Of a DNA stretch of 64,000 bases, positions 33,725 to 40,910 are shown in pieces (the first letter of the stretch is position 1; each line of letters begins with the position of its first letter). A model generated the notes under the pieces. The model searched no databases. It was not told where the DNA came from and saw nothing but the letters and a program-made list of their open reading frames with translations. This DNA is from JACQFK01 sp041482015 (GTDB taxonomy: Bacteria > Planctomycetota > MHYJ01 > JACPRB01): the NCBI GenBank assembly GCA_041482015.1, contig JBGPCZ010000005.1, forward strand, positions 1-64,000, written 5' to 3'. A program made the translations under genes and the position numbers.

Positions 33725-34798
33725 TTACTTTTCCTTCCTCTGCTCGATCCTCAACTCGTTCAGCTTCTCTTCCAGCTCGATGATGACCGGCTGGCCCGGG
33801 GCCGCGCCGGGCGCGCCCTGGATCACCCGCAGGCCGCCGCCACCGGGATTGCCCGCGGACCATCCAAACGCGCCGCCGCCGGCCTTGAGCTGGTCCTTGA
33901 GCTGCTTGTTCCGGGTCTCGAGGCGCGTGAGTTCGTCCTCGAGCTTGGCCACGCGGGCCGCGAGTTGCTCGAGACGCTTGAGGAGCGCCTCGGCATCCTG
34001 GGGCGACGCCACGAGAAGCGGCGCCTCGAAGGCCGCGAGCACCACGGGGTGCCCCGGCTCGGCCGGGACCTGGCCCTGCGCGTTCGAAAGCGACGCGGAT
34101 CCGGCGAACACGGTCACGAGAGCCCCTGCGATCAGTCCCTTCATCGGAGTTCCTCCTTCTTCTGAATCCACGATCTTCACGCTGAACGTTCCATTCCCGC
34201 TTTCCACGCGCCCCGCGGGCGCACGGACGACCAGGCGCCGCGGGTCGGGCGCCACGACGAACACGGCCTCCCCCGTCGACAGCTCCGCCTGCACCCCCCG
34301 CTCCCCGGTCCCCTCCAGCCCGAACCGCGAGCCCGCTCCCAGCTCGACCGTCGAGCGGTCCGACAGTCGGACGCTCGACTTTTCGATCGCGCGCAACCGC
34401 CAGGACTTCGAGGCCGCGAGATCCAGAGGCGCGCTCACCTCGCGTCCGTCCTCGAGGGCCACGCGCCCGGCCGTCAGCCGGTGATGCGGGCCGGGCGAGA
34501 GGAGGACGGCGACCAGCCCGAAGAGCACCGCGGCCGCGAGCGACGCCTGCCAGAAGAGCCCGGCGCTCCGCGGACGACGGGCGGCCGGCGTCTCGCGCAG
34601 GAGGCGCTCCTTGAGGGCCGCGAGCCGCGCATCGGGGGCGATTTCCGCGGCGATGGCGCGGGCCTCGTCGCGGAGGTGGTCCGCATCCCCGCGGCAGTCG
34701 GCGCAGGCCGCGAGGTGATCGGCGGTCTCGCGCGCGTCCACCGGCTCGAGGAGATCGTGGACCCAGGCGGTGAGGCGCTCCAGGTTGGGATGGTTCAT
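33725..34798 (-). CDS. Anti-sigma factor with ZAS zinc finger and FecR-like domain
   Basis: 357 residues. The N-terminal cytosolic region has the zinc-binding anti-sigma motif H28-x3-C32-x2-C35 (HLAACADC). A transmembrane helix follows at about 78-102 (FWQASLAAAVLFGLVAVLL). A FecR-type beta domain comes next (GREVSAPLDLAASKSWRL, LSDRSTVELGAGSRF, AELSTGEAVFVVAPDPRRLVVRAPAGRVESGNGTFSV). The C-terminus is a coiled coil (LLKRLEQLAARVAKLEDELTRLETRNKQLKDQL) and a Gly/Pro tail. It likely binds and silences the ECF sigma factor whose gene overlaps its start by four bases (ATGA), releasing it on an envelope signal. A second hydrophobic stretch (MKGLIAGALVTVFAGSASLS) in mid-protein is odd and looks like a fused second signal segment. 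Confidence 0.85.
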   Translation of the reverse strand: MNHPNLERLTAWVHDLLEPVDARETADHLAACADCRGDADHLRDEARAIAAEIAPDARLAALKERLLRETPAARRPRSAGLFWQASLAAAVLFGLVAVLLSPGPHHRLTAGRVALEDGREVSAPLDLAASKSWRLRAIEKSSVRLSDRSTVELGAGSRFGLEGTGERGVQAELSTGEAVFVVAPDPRRLVVRAPAGRVESGNGTFSVKIVDSEEGGTPMKGLIAGALVTVFAGSASLSNAQGQVPAEPGHPVVLAAFEAPLLVASPQDAEALLKRLEQLAARVAKLEDELTRLETRNKQLKDQLKAGGGAFGWSAGNPGGGGLRVIQGAPGAAPGQPVIIELEEKLNELRIEQRKEK

Positions 34799-35310
34799 CG
34801 GCCCGTCCCCTCCTGGTAGAGCGCGCGCAGGCGCTGGAGGGCGCGGCAGAGTGCGGTCGCGAGCGCGCCCCGGTTTCGGCCGGTGGCGGCGGCCATCTCC
34901 TCGGCGCTCTTGTTCTCGAGGAATCGCATCTGGAGGAGGTGGCGGTCGTCCTCGGGCAGCCCGGCGAGCGCGACGTGGAGCCGGTTTCGGTCGACGGGCT
35001 CCTCGATCGGCGCGGCCTCGGCGAGCCCCTCGACGATTGGCGTCGCCCGGCGGCGCGAACGGAAGAGGGAGACGGCGGTGTTCCGGGCGACGGTCAGGAT
35101 CCACGCGCGGGGCGAGTCCGCGGCCTGGAGCTTCTCGCGCTCGCGGAAGACCGCGAGGAAGGTTTCCTGCGTCGCGTCTTCCGCGTCGTGCGGGTGGCCC
35201 AGGACCCGGAAGCAAGTGCCGTACACGTCCATGAAATATTCTTCTACCAGTTGTGCCTGGGTGGAGGGAGAGCGAGGCTCGATTCTCTGCGGTCGCGTCT
35301 CCACCGGCAT
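34795..35310 (-). CDS. ECF-type RNA polymerase sigma factor
   Basis: 171 residues with the two conserved ECF regions. Sigma region 2 is at about 20-90 (EEYFMDVYGTCFRVLGHPHDAEDATQETFLAVF, SPRAWILTVARNTAVSLFRSRRR). Region 4 is at about 113-165 (LAGLPEDDRHLLQMRFLENKSAEEMAAATGRNRGALATALCRALQRLRAL), containing the helix-turn-helix. It heads a four-gene operon with its anti-sigma factor and two Spy-like proteins, so it probably autoregulates and responds to envelope conditions. No promoter motif of recognisable type was found in the 118 bases upstream (35311-35428), which hold nothing else I can identify. Confidence 0.92.
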   Translation of the reverse strand: MPVETRPQRIEPRSPSTQAQLVEEYFMDVYGTCFRVLGHPHDAEDATQETFLAVFREREKLQAADSPRAWILTVARNTAVSLFRSRRRATPIVEGLAEAAPIEEPVDRNRLHVALAGLPEDDRHLLQMRFLENKSAEEMAAATGRNRGALATALCRALQRLRALYQEGTGR

Positions 35311-35428
35311 CTCAACCCAAAAGAGAGTCGCGGAAGGGCCCCCGGGATTACACCGGAATCACAGAATCGTGTACGGGGTGGGAGGTGTGGGCGCGAGGCT
35401 GGAGGACAAGCTTCTTCGATCGAAGATT

Positions 35429-35845
35429 CTAGGCCGGCTTCTCCCAGGCGCATCCCAGCTTCTTGAAGTCGGCATCGAACGAGAGTACCTTTGCACGTCG
35501 ACTCTTGGCTCTCGCAGCCAGGAGGCAGTCCGCGATGTCGCAGTTTGTCGAGGCGAAATGAGTCAGCGCCTGGAGTCCCACCCGTTTCCCCCGATAGCGA
35601 ATCCCCGGAAACACGAGCAGGTCCGAAAGGGTGCGGGCAATCTCGAAGCGGGGAACGCGTGCGTGCTTTTCGAGGACCCAGATCGTCTCCGCGAGGACCA
35701 CATCCTCGATTTCGGCGAGTTCCTGCTCGGATTCCAGCCGTTTCATGAGAGCGTGCGCCCGCGGAGATTGAGTCGAGTCATCGCCGAGGACGAATCTAAG
35801 AATGACGTTTGCGTCGAGCAGGGAGACCTTCTTTGACGGTTTCAT
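35429..35845 (-). CDS. PIN-domain toxin, VapC-like
   Basis: 138 residues from the ATG at 35845; the longer frame upstream overlaps the antitoxin and is not needed. PIN-domain acidic residues are in place: Asp11 in SLLDANVIL, Glu in VLAETIWVL, Asp in NCDIADCLLAARA and Asp in VLSFDADFKKLG. These coordinate metal in an RNase H-like fold; VapC toxins cleave specific RNAs. The ORF overlaps the upstream antitoxin by about 50 bases, an unusually large but real overlap suggesting tight coupling. Codon usage is less GC-biased than in neighbours, consistent with an acquired module. Confidence 0.88.
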   Translation of the reverse strand: MKPSKKVSLLDANVILRFVLGDDSTQSPRAHALMKRLESEQELAEIEDVVLAETIWVLEKHARVPRFEIARTLSDLLVFPGIRYRGKRVGLQALTHFASTNCDIADCLLAARAKSRRAKVLSFDADFKKLGCAWEKPA

Positions 35846-36083
35846 GTGCGACCTCTCTCCGGACCTCTTCCATGATGTCATGGTGAGATCGCCCGGCCAA
35901 AGCCTTGGAATAGGCCCCCAGGGATGCTGCCAAGGCGTCCGCTCCACGGGCTCCCACGGGCTCGAGAACGGCATGTCCCTTCACCATCACGAATTCGACC
36001 TTGGAGCCGGCCTTGAGGCCCAGCTGGTCCCGGACCCTCTTCGGGATGGTCACCTGCCCCTTGGAGGTGATGGTTGCCGCCAT
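35796..36083 (-). CDS. AbrB/SpoVT-type antitoxin
   Basis: 95 residues from ATG 36083, which has TAAGGA at good spacing; an ATG at 36104 would add seven residues. The N-terminal swapped-hairpin AbrB domain is clear: ATITSKGQVTIPKRVRDQLGLKAGSKVEFV. The C-terminal ~45 residues are helical and probably bind the PIN toxin encoded just downstream. Such antitoxins repress their own promoter; an imperfect palindrome overlaps the -10 region at 36104-36117. Confidence 0.9.
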   Translation of the reverse strand: MAATITSKGQVTIPKRVRDQLGLKAGSKVEFVMVKGHAVLEPVGARGADALAASLGAYSKALAGRSHHDIMEEVRREVAHETVKEGLPARRKRHS

Positions 36084-36103
36084 GATGCGATTCCTTACTT
36101 TCA

Positions 36104-36138
36104 ATTATCATAGTAATGTTAATGTGGCAATAAGTAAA
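36104..36138 (-). promoter_or_regulatory. Promoter and possible operator of the toxin-antitoxin pair
   Basis: Minus strand TTTACT (36138-36133), 17-base spacer, TACTAT (36115-36110). An imperfect palindrome of form ATTA-N2-AT-N2-TAAT (36104-36117) covers the -10 and could be the AbrB operator. The region is notably AT-rich. Confidence 0.45.
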
Positions 36139-36197
36139 GGGCAGAATCAAGGCGATGGACGGTCGACAGGATCGCCCCCTCCGTGTACTCCGAGGGG

Positions 36198-36887
36198 TTA
36201 GGACAACACGAGCAGGTCGTACAGCCGGTAGGCGTGGTGGACCACGGCCTCGAGCTCGTCGGGGCGGTAGAGGATGTCGTCGGCCCGGAGGCGGAGCGCG
36301 AGGCGGAAGCCGCCCGCCGGCGACATGACCAGCTTCATCCGGTGCACGCCCGGCAGGCGGCGCAGCACGACGAGGCTCTCCGCGAGACCCGTCGGCTTTC
36401 CCTGCGCGGGGATCCCGTCCAGCGTCAGCTCGCGGAGGTAGCCGCCGAACACGCCCGAGGCGTAGATCGCGAGCGACTCGTCGATCAGCGGGTCGTGCGT
36501 CCGCACGCGCCGGAGCACCCGGAACGAGTCCCACACGATCGCGAAACCCCAGTCGATCCCGCCCAGCGTCTCGACGATCATGCACGAGCCGGGCCGGACC
36601 TTCGGTTCGAGCCGGAGGATGAGCTCGTCCTCCTCCGGCCGGATGAAGATCGCCGGGCGCCCCTCGTGCGTGAATCGCACCGAGCTCGGCCCGAGGACCC
36701 CGCGTTCCACGCGCACCGCCGCGAAACGCTCCTTCAAGCGGCCCGCGAAGTCGCGCAGCTTCGACATCCGGTCGCGCGCCCCCTTCGTCATCTCGAAGAG
36801 GACCTTGATCGGGATGAGGAGGACGACGAGACCGATGCCGATGATGACGAACGCCTGGATCCAGCCGGGGATGGCGGGAGGGCTCAC
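36198..36887 (-). CDS. Membrane-anchored protein of unknown function
   Basis: 229 residues. One transmembrane segment near the N-terminus (WIQAFVIIGIGLVVLLIPIKVLF) is followed by a basic stretch and a soluble alpha/beta domain (EDELILRLEPKVRPGSCMIVETLGG, LRELTLDGIPAQGKPTGLAESLVVLRRLPGVHRMKLVM). I do not recognise the family. The start overlaps the stop of the upstream esterase-like gene by four bases, so they are co-translated. The 114 bases between this stop and the antitoxin start hold only the toxin-antitoxin promoter. Confidence 0.65.
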   Translation of the reverse strand: MSPPAIPGWIQAFVIIGIGLVVLLIPIKVLFEMTKGARDRMSKLRDFAGRLKERFAAVRVERGVLGPSSVRFTHEGRPAIFIRPEEDELILRLEPKVRPGSCMIVETLGGIDWGFAIVWDSFRVLRRVRTHDPLIDESLAIYASGVFGGYLRELTLDGIPAQGKPTGLAESLVVLRRLPGVHRMKLVMSPAGGFRLALRLRADDILYRPDELEAVVHHAYRLYDLLVLS

Positions 36888-38125
36888 GGCACCCTCACCT
36901 TCACCGCGGCGGTGTAAAGCAGTCCGCGGTCGCGCCGCGCCGACTCGAGGAGCGTCTCGAGCGAGGGCTTGGCCGTGTAGGTCGATCGCGAGCCGTTCAC
37001 CGTGATCGCCACGGGTTTCGTGAAGTCCACCATCCGTTCATGCAAGTATACCTTGATCTCCTTCGCGCCGGCCGCGGTGATCTTGATCTCGTTCGTCTCC
37101 GTCGAAAGATCGCCCCGCGCGCGGATCTCCTCCTGGAAGATCAGCCGCTCCTCGATCGGCTTCTTGTCGGTGTCCATGTAGCCGCGCTTGATGATCTCCT
37201 TTCCCTTGAAGTCGACGACCTCGAGCCAAAAGGCGCGGCAGAAGATCCGCTCGTTCGTCTCGATCCCCACCCGCGGCGGGTAGGCCGTCCGCCGCTTCGT
37301 CCCCATCCACTCCAGCACCTTTCCGTTCTCCTGCGGGAACCACTCGTGCCCGCCGTTGGGGTACTCCTGGAAGACGCAGTCGAGCTTGAGCGTGTCGATC
37401 TTCTCCTTGGCGATGTGGACCCACGCGTTCGAGACCTCGGGGTCCTTCGCGCCGACCGTCCAGTAAATCGGCGTGGCCAGCAGGTTCTCCAGTCCCTCGG
37501 CGACCAGGACCTTCTCCTTCTTGTCGACCGTGACGTACCGGAAGACCGGGCCGCCCGACCGCGGCGCCGCGCCGGCGAAGAGGTCCGCGTACGTGCAGGC
37601 GAACTGGAACGAGCCGTTCCCGCCCATCGACGCGCCATCGATGAAGACCCGGTCGGGATCGACCGAGTAGTTTGCGAGCACGTCGCGCATCGAGTCGAGG
37701 ACGTAGCGATACCCGAGGAGCGAGTGGCCCCAGGCTCCGCGGCCGGCGCTCGGACAGAGGAGGAACGTGTCGCCCGCCTTCTGGACGTCGGCGAGCCAGT
37801 TGCGCATGAAGTCGGGGCCGTTCCCGTTCTGGCCGTGGAGGCTGATGATCAGACGCCAGGCCTTGTCGGGCAAGTAGTCCTTCGGAACCCAGAGGGCGTA
37901 TTCGAACTCGCCTCCCTTCTCGTGGTTCGCCTTGATCTTCTTCCGGATGACCTGGCCCGTCCCGTCCGCCGGCCCGCGCTTCGGGGGCTTGCGGAGCTCC
38001 GCCTCGACCTCCGCGACACCCCCTTTGATCTCGGAGAGGATCTTCGCGCGCGCCGCGGCGTCCTTCTCGGAGAGGTAGCGCTCGACCGGAGAGTCTTGGA
38101 ACAGGACCAGCAGGGCCAGCAGCAT
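36884..38125 (-). CDS. Exported alpha/beta hydrolase (esterase/peptidase-like)
   Basis: 413 residues with a very short N-terminal hydrophobic segment (MLLALLVLFQDSPV) that may be a signal peptide. The hydrolase core is clear: FEYALWVPKDYLP, LIISLHGQNGNGPDFM (oxyanion region), VDPDRVFIDGASMGGNGSF (nucleophile elbow G-x-S-x-G, Ser in GASMGG), TPIYWTVGAKDPEV (Asp candidate) and EYPNGGHEWFP (catalytic His). This resembles PHB-depolymerase/feruloyl-esterase or prolyl-oligopeptidase-type hydrolases often found in Planctomycetota. The C-terminal ~130 residues form an extra beta-rich domain. It is divergent from the DUF58 gene, with only 49 bases between starts. Confidence 0.82.
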   Translation of the reverse strand: MLLALLVLFQDSPVERYLSEKDAAARAKILSEIKGGVAEVEAELRKPPKRGPADGTGQVIRKKIKANHEKGGEFEYALWVPKDYLPDKAWRLIISLHGQNGNGPDFMRNWLADVQKAGDTFLLCPSAGRGAWGHSLLGYRYVLDSMRDVLANYSVDPDRVFIDGASMGGNGSFQFACTYADLFAGAAPRSGGPVFRYVTVDKKEKVLVAEGLENLLATPIYWTVGAKDPEVSNAWVHIAKEKIDTLKLDCVFQEYPNGGHEWFPQENGKVLEWMGTKRRTAYPPRVGIETNERIFCRAFWLEVVDFKGKEIIKRGYMDTDKKPIEERLIFQEEIRARGDLSTETNEIKITAAGAKEIKVYLHERMVDFTKPVAITVNGSRSTYTAKPSLETLLESARRDRGLLYTAAVKVRVP

Positions 38126-38174
38126 GCCTATATTACCGATTGCCGACTTTCCTAATTTCCTTCAGGCTGTTATC

Positions 38175-39056
38175 ATGCGCGCCGTGCCGTTCGACGCGGA
38201 GTTCCTGAAGACCCTCGAGGCCCTGAATCTCCTGGCGCGGCGGGCCCTCGCGGGCGACGATCATTCCGAGCGGCGGACCCCCCGGAAGGGCGCGTCCATC
38301 GAGTTCTCCGACTACCGCCGCTACACCCCGGGTGACGAGATCCGGTACATCGACTGGAACGTCTACGCCCGCCACGGAAGCCTTTTCGTCAAGGAGTTCT
38401 CCGCCGAGGAGAACCTCCACGTTTCGGTTCTCCTGGACACGTCGCGCTCGATGGAGTTCGGCGGGAAGTTCCAGGCCGCCAAGGAGCTGGCCGCCGCGCT
38501 CGGGTACATCGGCCTCTCGAACTACGACACCGTGAGCCTCTACGCTTTCGGATCCGAGCTCCGGATGGTGAAGAAATTCCTGCGGGGCAAGGGGCGGATC
38601 TTCGAGCTCCTGGCCGCGCTCGACGCGCTGGGCGCCGAGGGGGCCACCGACATGCGCGCCGCGTTCAAGGCGCCGCTCCCGCGGATCCGGGGCCGCTCGC
38701 TCGTCCTTTTGATCACCGACTTCTACGACCTGGCCGGCTACGCCGCGGCGGTGCGCGAGCTGCTCTCGCAGCGCTTCGAGGTCCACCTCGTCCACCTCGT
38801 GGCGAAGGAGGAGGCCGCGCCCTCGGCGAAGGGGCGCCTGAGCCTGCTCGATCTCGAGACCGGCCGCGCGCGCGACGTCGCCCTCCTCCCGCGGACGATC
38901 GAGGCCTACCGCCGCCGCTTCGACCTCTTCTGCTCCGAGGTCGAGGACTTCAGCCGCGCGCACGAGATGCCCTATGCGCGGGTCCTGGCCGATGACCCGC
39001 TCGACCGTCGAGTCGTCGACGTCCTTCGTGCCGGGGGCATCCTGGAGCACCGATGA
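38175..39056 (+). CDS. DUF58 domain protein
   Basis: 293 residues from ATG 38175; the open frame begins at 38124, but that part overlaps the divergent promoter. DUF58 signatures are intact: RRTPRKGASIEFSDYRRYTPGDEIRYIDWNVYAR (conserved DYRRYxPGDxxRxIDW) and a following VWA-like domain, SVLLDTSRSMEFGGKFQ, LLITDFYDLAGY. These proteins normally work with a MoxR AAA ATPase and VWA proteins in complex maturation. The MoxR gene is not adjacent here. The stop overlaps the start of the BatA-like gene (ATGA at 39053-39056). Confidence 0.92.
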   Translation: MRAVPFDAEFLKTLEALNLLARRALAGDDHSERRTPRKGASIEFSDYRRYTPGDEIRYIDWNVYARHGSLFVKEFSAEENLHVSVLLDTSRSMEFGGKFQAAKELAAALGYIGLSNYDTVSLYAFGSELRMVKKFLRGKGRIFELLAALDALGAEGATDMRAAFKAPLPRIRGRSLVLLITDFYDLAGYAAAVRELLSQRFEVHLVHLVAKEEAAPSAKGRLSLLDLETGRARDVALLPRTIEAYRRRFDLFCSEVEDFSRAHEMPYARVLADDPLDRRVVDVLRAGGILEHR

Positions 39057-40888
39057 GTTTCGAACACCCGCAGGGCCTGTGGCTCCTCGCCCTGGGGATC
39101 CCCATCCTGGTCTTTCACTTCTACAAGGGGAGGGTCCGGCGGATGCCGGTGCCGACGCTCCTCTTTTGGGAACAGGTGATCATCGAGGAGGAGCGGAAGT
39201 CCGCGCTCCGGAAACTGAGGCACGTCGCGTCGCTGCTCCTGAACCTTGCCGCGCTCTTCATCCTCACCTCCGCGGTCTCGCTCCCGGAGGTCAAGGGGAT
39301 CTCGCGCCCGAAGGGCCGGTACGCGATCCTGCTCGACAACACCCCGTCGATGGGCGCGACCGGCGCGGACGGGCGGACGCGGCTCGACCTCGCGGTCGAC
39401 CGCGCGCGCGAGTTCGTCCGCTCCCTCGGCCTCGGGGACCAGGCGGCCATCCACGACCTCTCGGGCGCGCGGGCGCCGTTCACCTCGGACCTCGAGCGCG
39501 TGGCGCGCCGGCTCTCGGTCCCGCCGCCCGTCGACCGTGCCGACCTCCGGGAGCGCGTGGAGGACGCGCTCGCCGCGGGCGGCGACGTCACGGCCATCCT
39601 GTTCACCGACGCCCCGCCGCGCGGCGTGGACGACCTCCTCGCCTCCGGCCGGCTCCGGGTTGCGCGCGTGGGCGAGGCGGTCGACAACACGGGGTGGACG
39701 TCCGGCCTCGCGGTCCGACGGCCGGGCGAGAAGCGGGTGACGCTCTCGCTCGTCCTCTCCAGCTTCGCCGCCGCGAAGGTCGAGCGGAGCGAGGTGCTCC
39801 TGTTCAACGGAAAGGAGATCGCACGGCGCGTGGCGCCGCTGGAGCCGGGCGCGCGGCTCGACCGGGAGTGGGCGCTGGATCCCTCGAAGTTCCCCGGCGA
39901 GAAGATCGAGGAGGGCGGGCTCGCGGAGGTCGCGCTCGAACCCCGCGACGCGTTCGCCGCGGACGACGTGGCGTCGTTCGTGGTGCCGCCGCTCGTCCCG
40001 CCCCAGGTCGTCGTCTTCCACGCGGGGAAGCCCGGCGAGTTCCTGATGAGCTCGCTGGACTCGCTGGCCGCGGGCGGCATGGTGCAGCACGAGATCCTGA
40101 CCGCACCGGCCGCCTCGTACGCCAGGATGCGGCCGCGGATGGGCGAGGGGTGGATCGCGATCTTCGACCGCGTGGCGCCCCCCGTCCCGCCGGGGGACGG
40201 CGGCATCCTCATCCTCGGTGCCCCGGGCGGCCCGCCGGTCGAGCGCCCGACGATCGCCGACTGGGACCGCGACGCGCCGCCCAACCGGCCGAACGACTAC
40301 GCGGGCCTGGTCCTGCGGCGGTCGCGGATCCTCCGGGGCACCCCGCTCCTCCGCGCCGTCGAGGGGCCGATCGCGACGTGGTCCTCCGGCGGCGGTCGCG
40401 CCGTCGTCGAGACGGGGTTTGCGTTCGCGCTCGAGGACGCGGAGCCGCGGCCCGCTCTCCCGATCCTCCTCTTCAACTTCGTCGACTGGGCGGCGTACCG
40501 CGGGCTCCGCTCGTTCCGCGCCGAGTACCGGGTGGGGGAGCCGATCCGGCCGGAGCGCCCCCTTTGGATCGAGGAGGGCGAACTGCTGGTCGCGCAGTCG
40601 GGGCGGACCGAGCGGGTCGCGGTGCGGCAGGGCCGTCCGGCCCCCGCGCCCGTCGCGGGCCCCGGCTTCGTGCGGATCGGATCGGAGACGCGGACCGAGT
40701 GGACCGCGGTGAACCTGTTCGACGCCGCGGAGTCCGATCTCCGCCCGCGCGAGGAGGCGCCGATGGGGGCGCCGCTCCCGCCGCCCGCGCCGTGGCACGC
40801 GAAGATCCCGTACGCGACGCTCGCGGGGGCCGCGGTCCTCATGCTCCTCCTGTTCGAGTGGTGGCTTTTCCATCGCGGGGCGATTTGA
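39053..40888 (+). CDS. BatA-like membrane protein with VWA domain
   Basis: 611 residues. The N-terminus FEHPQGLWLLALGIPILVFHF is the BatA-type membrane helix. A second helix (VASLLLNLAALFILTSAVSLPE) precedes a VWA-like domain with YAILLDNTPSMGATGADG in the MIDAS position (DNTPS rather than DxSxS, so metal binding may be altered). The central part is beta-rich. It ends with a C-terminal transmembrane helix (YATLAGAAVLMLLLFEWWLFH), matching the BatA/DUF4159-like layout. It is translationally coupled to DUF58, and the pair probably assembles or chaperones envelope proteins. No DUF4159 partner follows. Confidence 0.85.
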   Translation: MSFEHPQGLWLLALGIPILVFHFYKGRVRRMPVPTLLFWEQVIIEEERKSALRKLRHVASLLLNLAALFILTSAVSLPEVKGISRPKGRYAILLDNTPSMGATGADGRTRLDLAVDRAREFVRSLGLGDQAAIHDLSGARAPFTSDLERVARRLSVPPPVDRADLRERVEDALAAGGDVTAILFTDAPPRGVDDLLASGRLRVARVGEAVDNTGWTSGLAVRRPGEKRVTLSLVLSSFAAAKVERSEVLLFNGKEIARRVAPLEPGARLDREWALDPSKFPGEKIEEGGLAEVALEPRDAFAADDVASFVVPPLVPPQVVVFHAGKPGEFLMSSLDSLAAGGMVQHEILTAPAASYARMRPRMGEGWIAIFDRVAPPVPPGDGGILILGAPGGPPVERPTIADWDRDAPPNRPNDYAGLVLRRSRILRGTPLLRAVEGPIATWSSGGGRAVVETGFAFALEDAEPRPALPILLFNFVDWAAYRGLRSFRAEYRVGEPIRPERPLWIEEGELLVAQSGRTERVAVRQGRPAPAPVAGPGFVRIGSETRTEWTAVNLFDAAESDLRPREEAPMGAPLPPPAPWHAKIPYATLAGAAVLMLLLFEWWLFHRGAI

Positions 40889-40910
40889 GTTATACTCCGG
40901 TCGAACCCGG

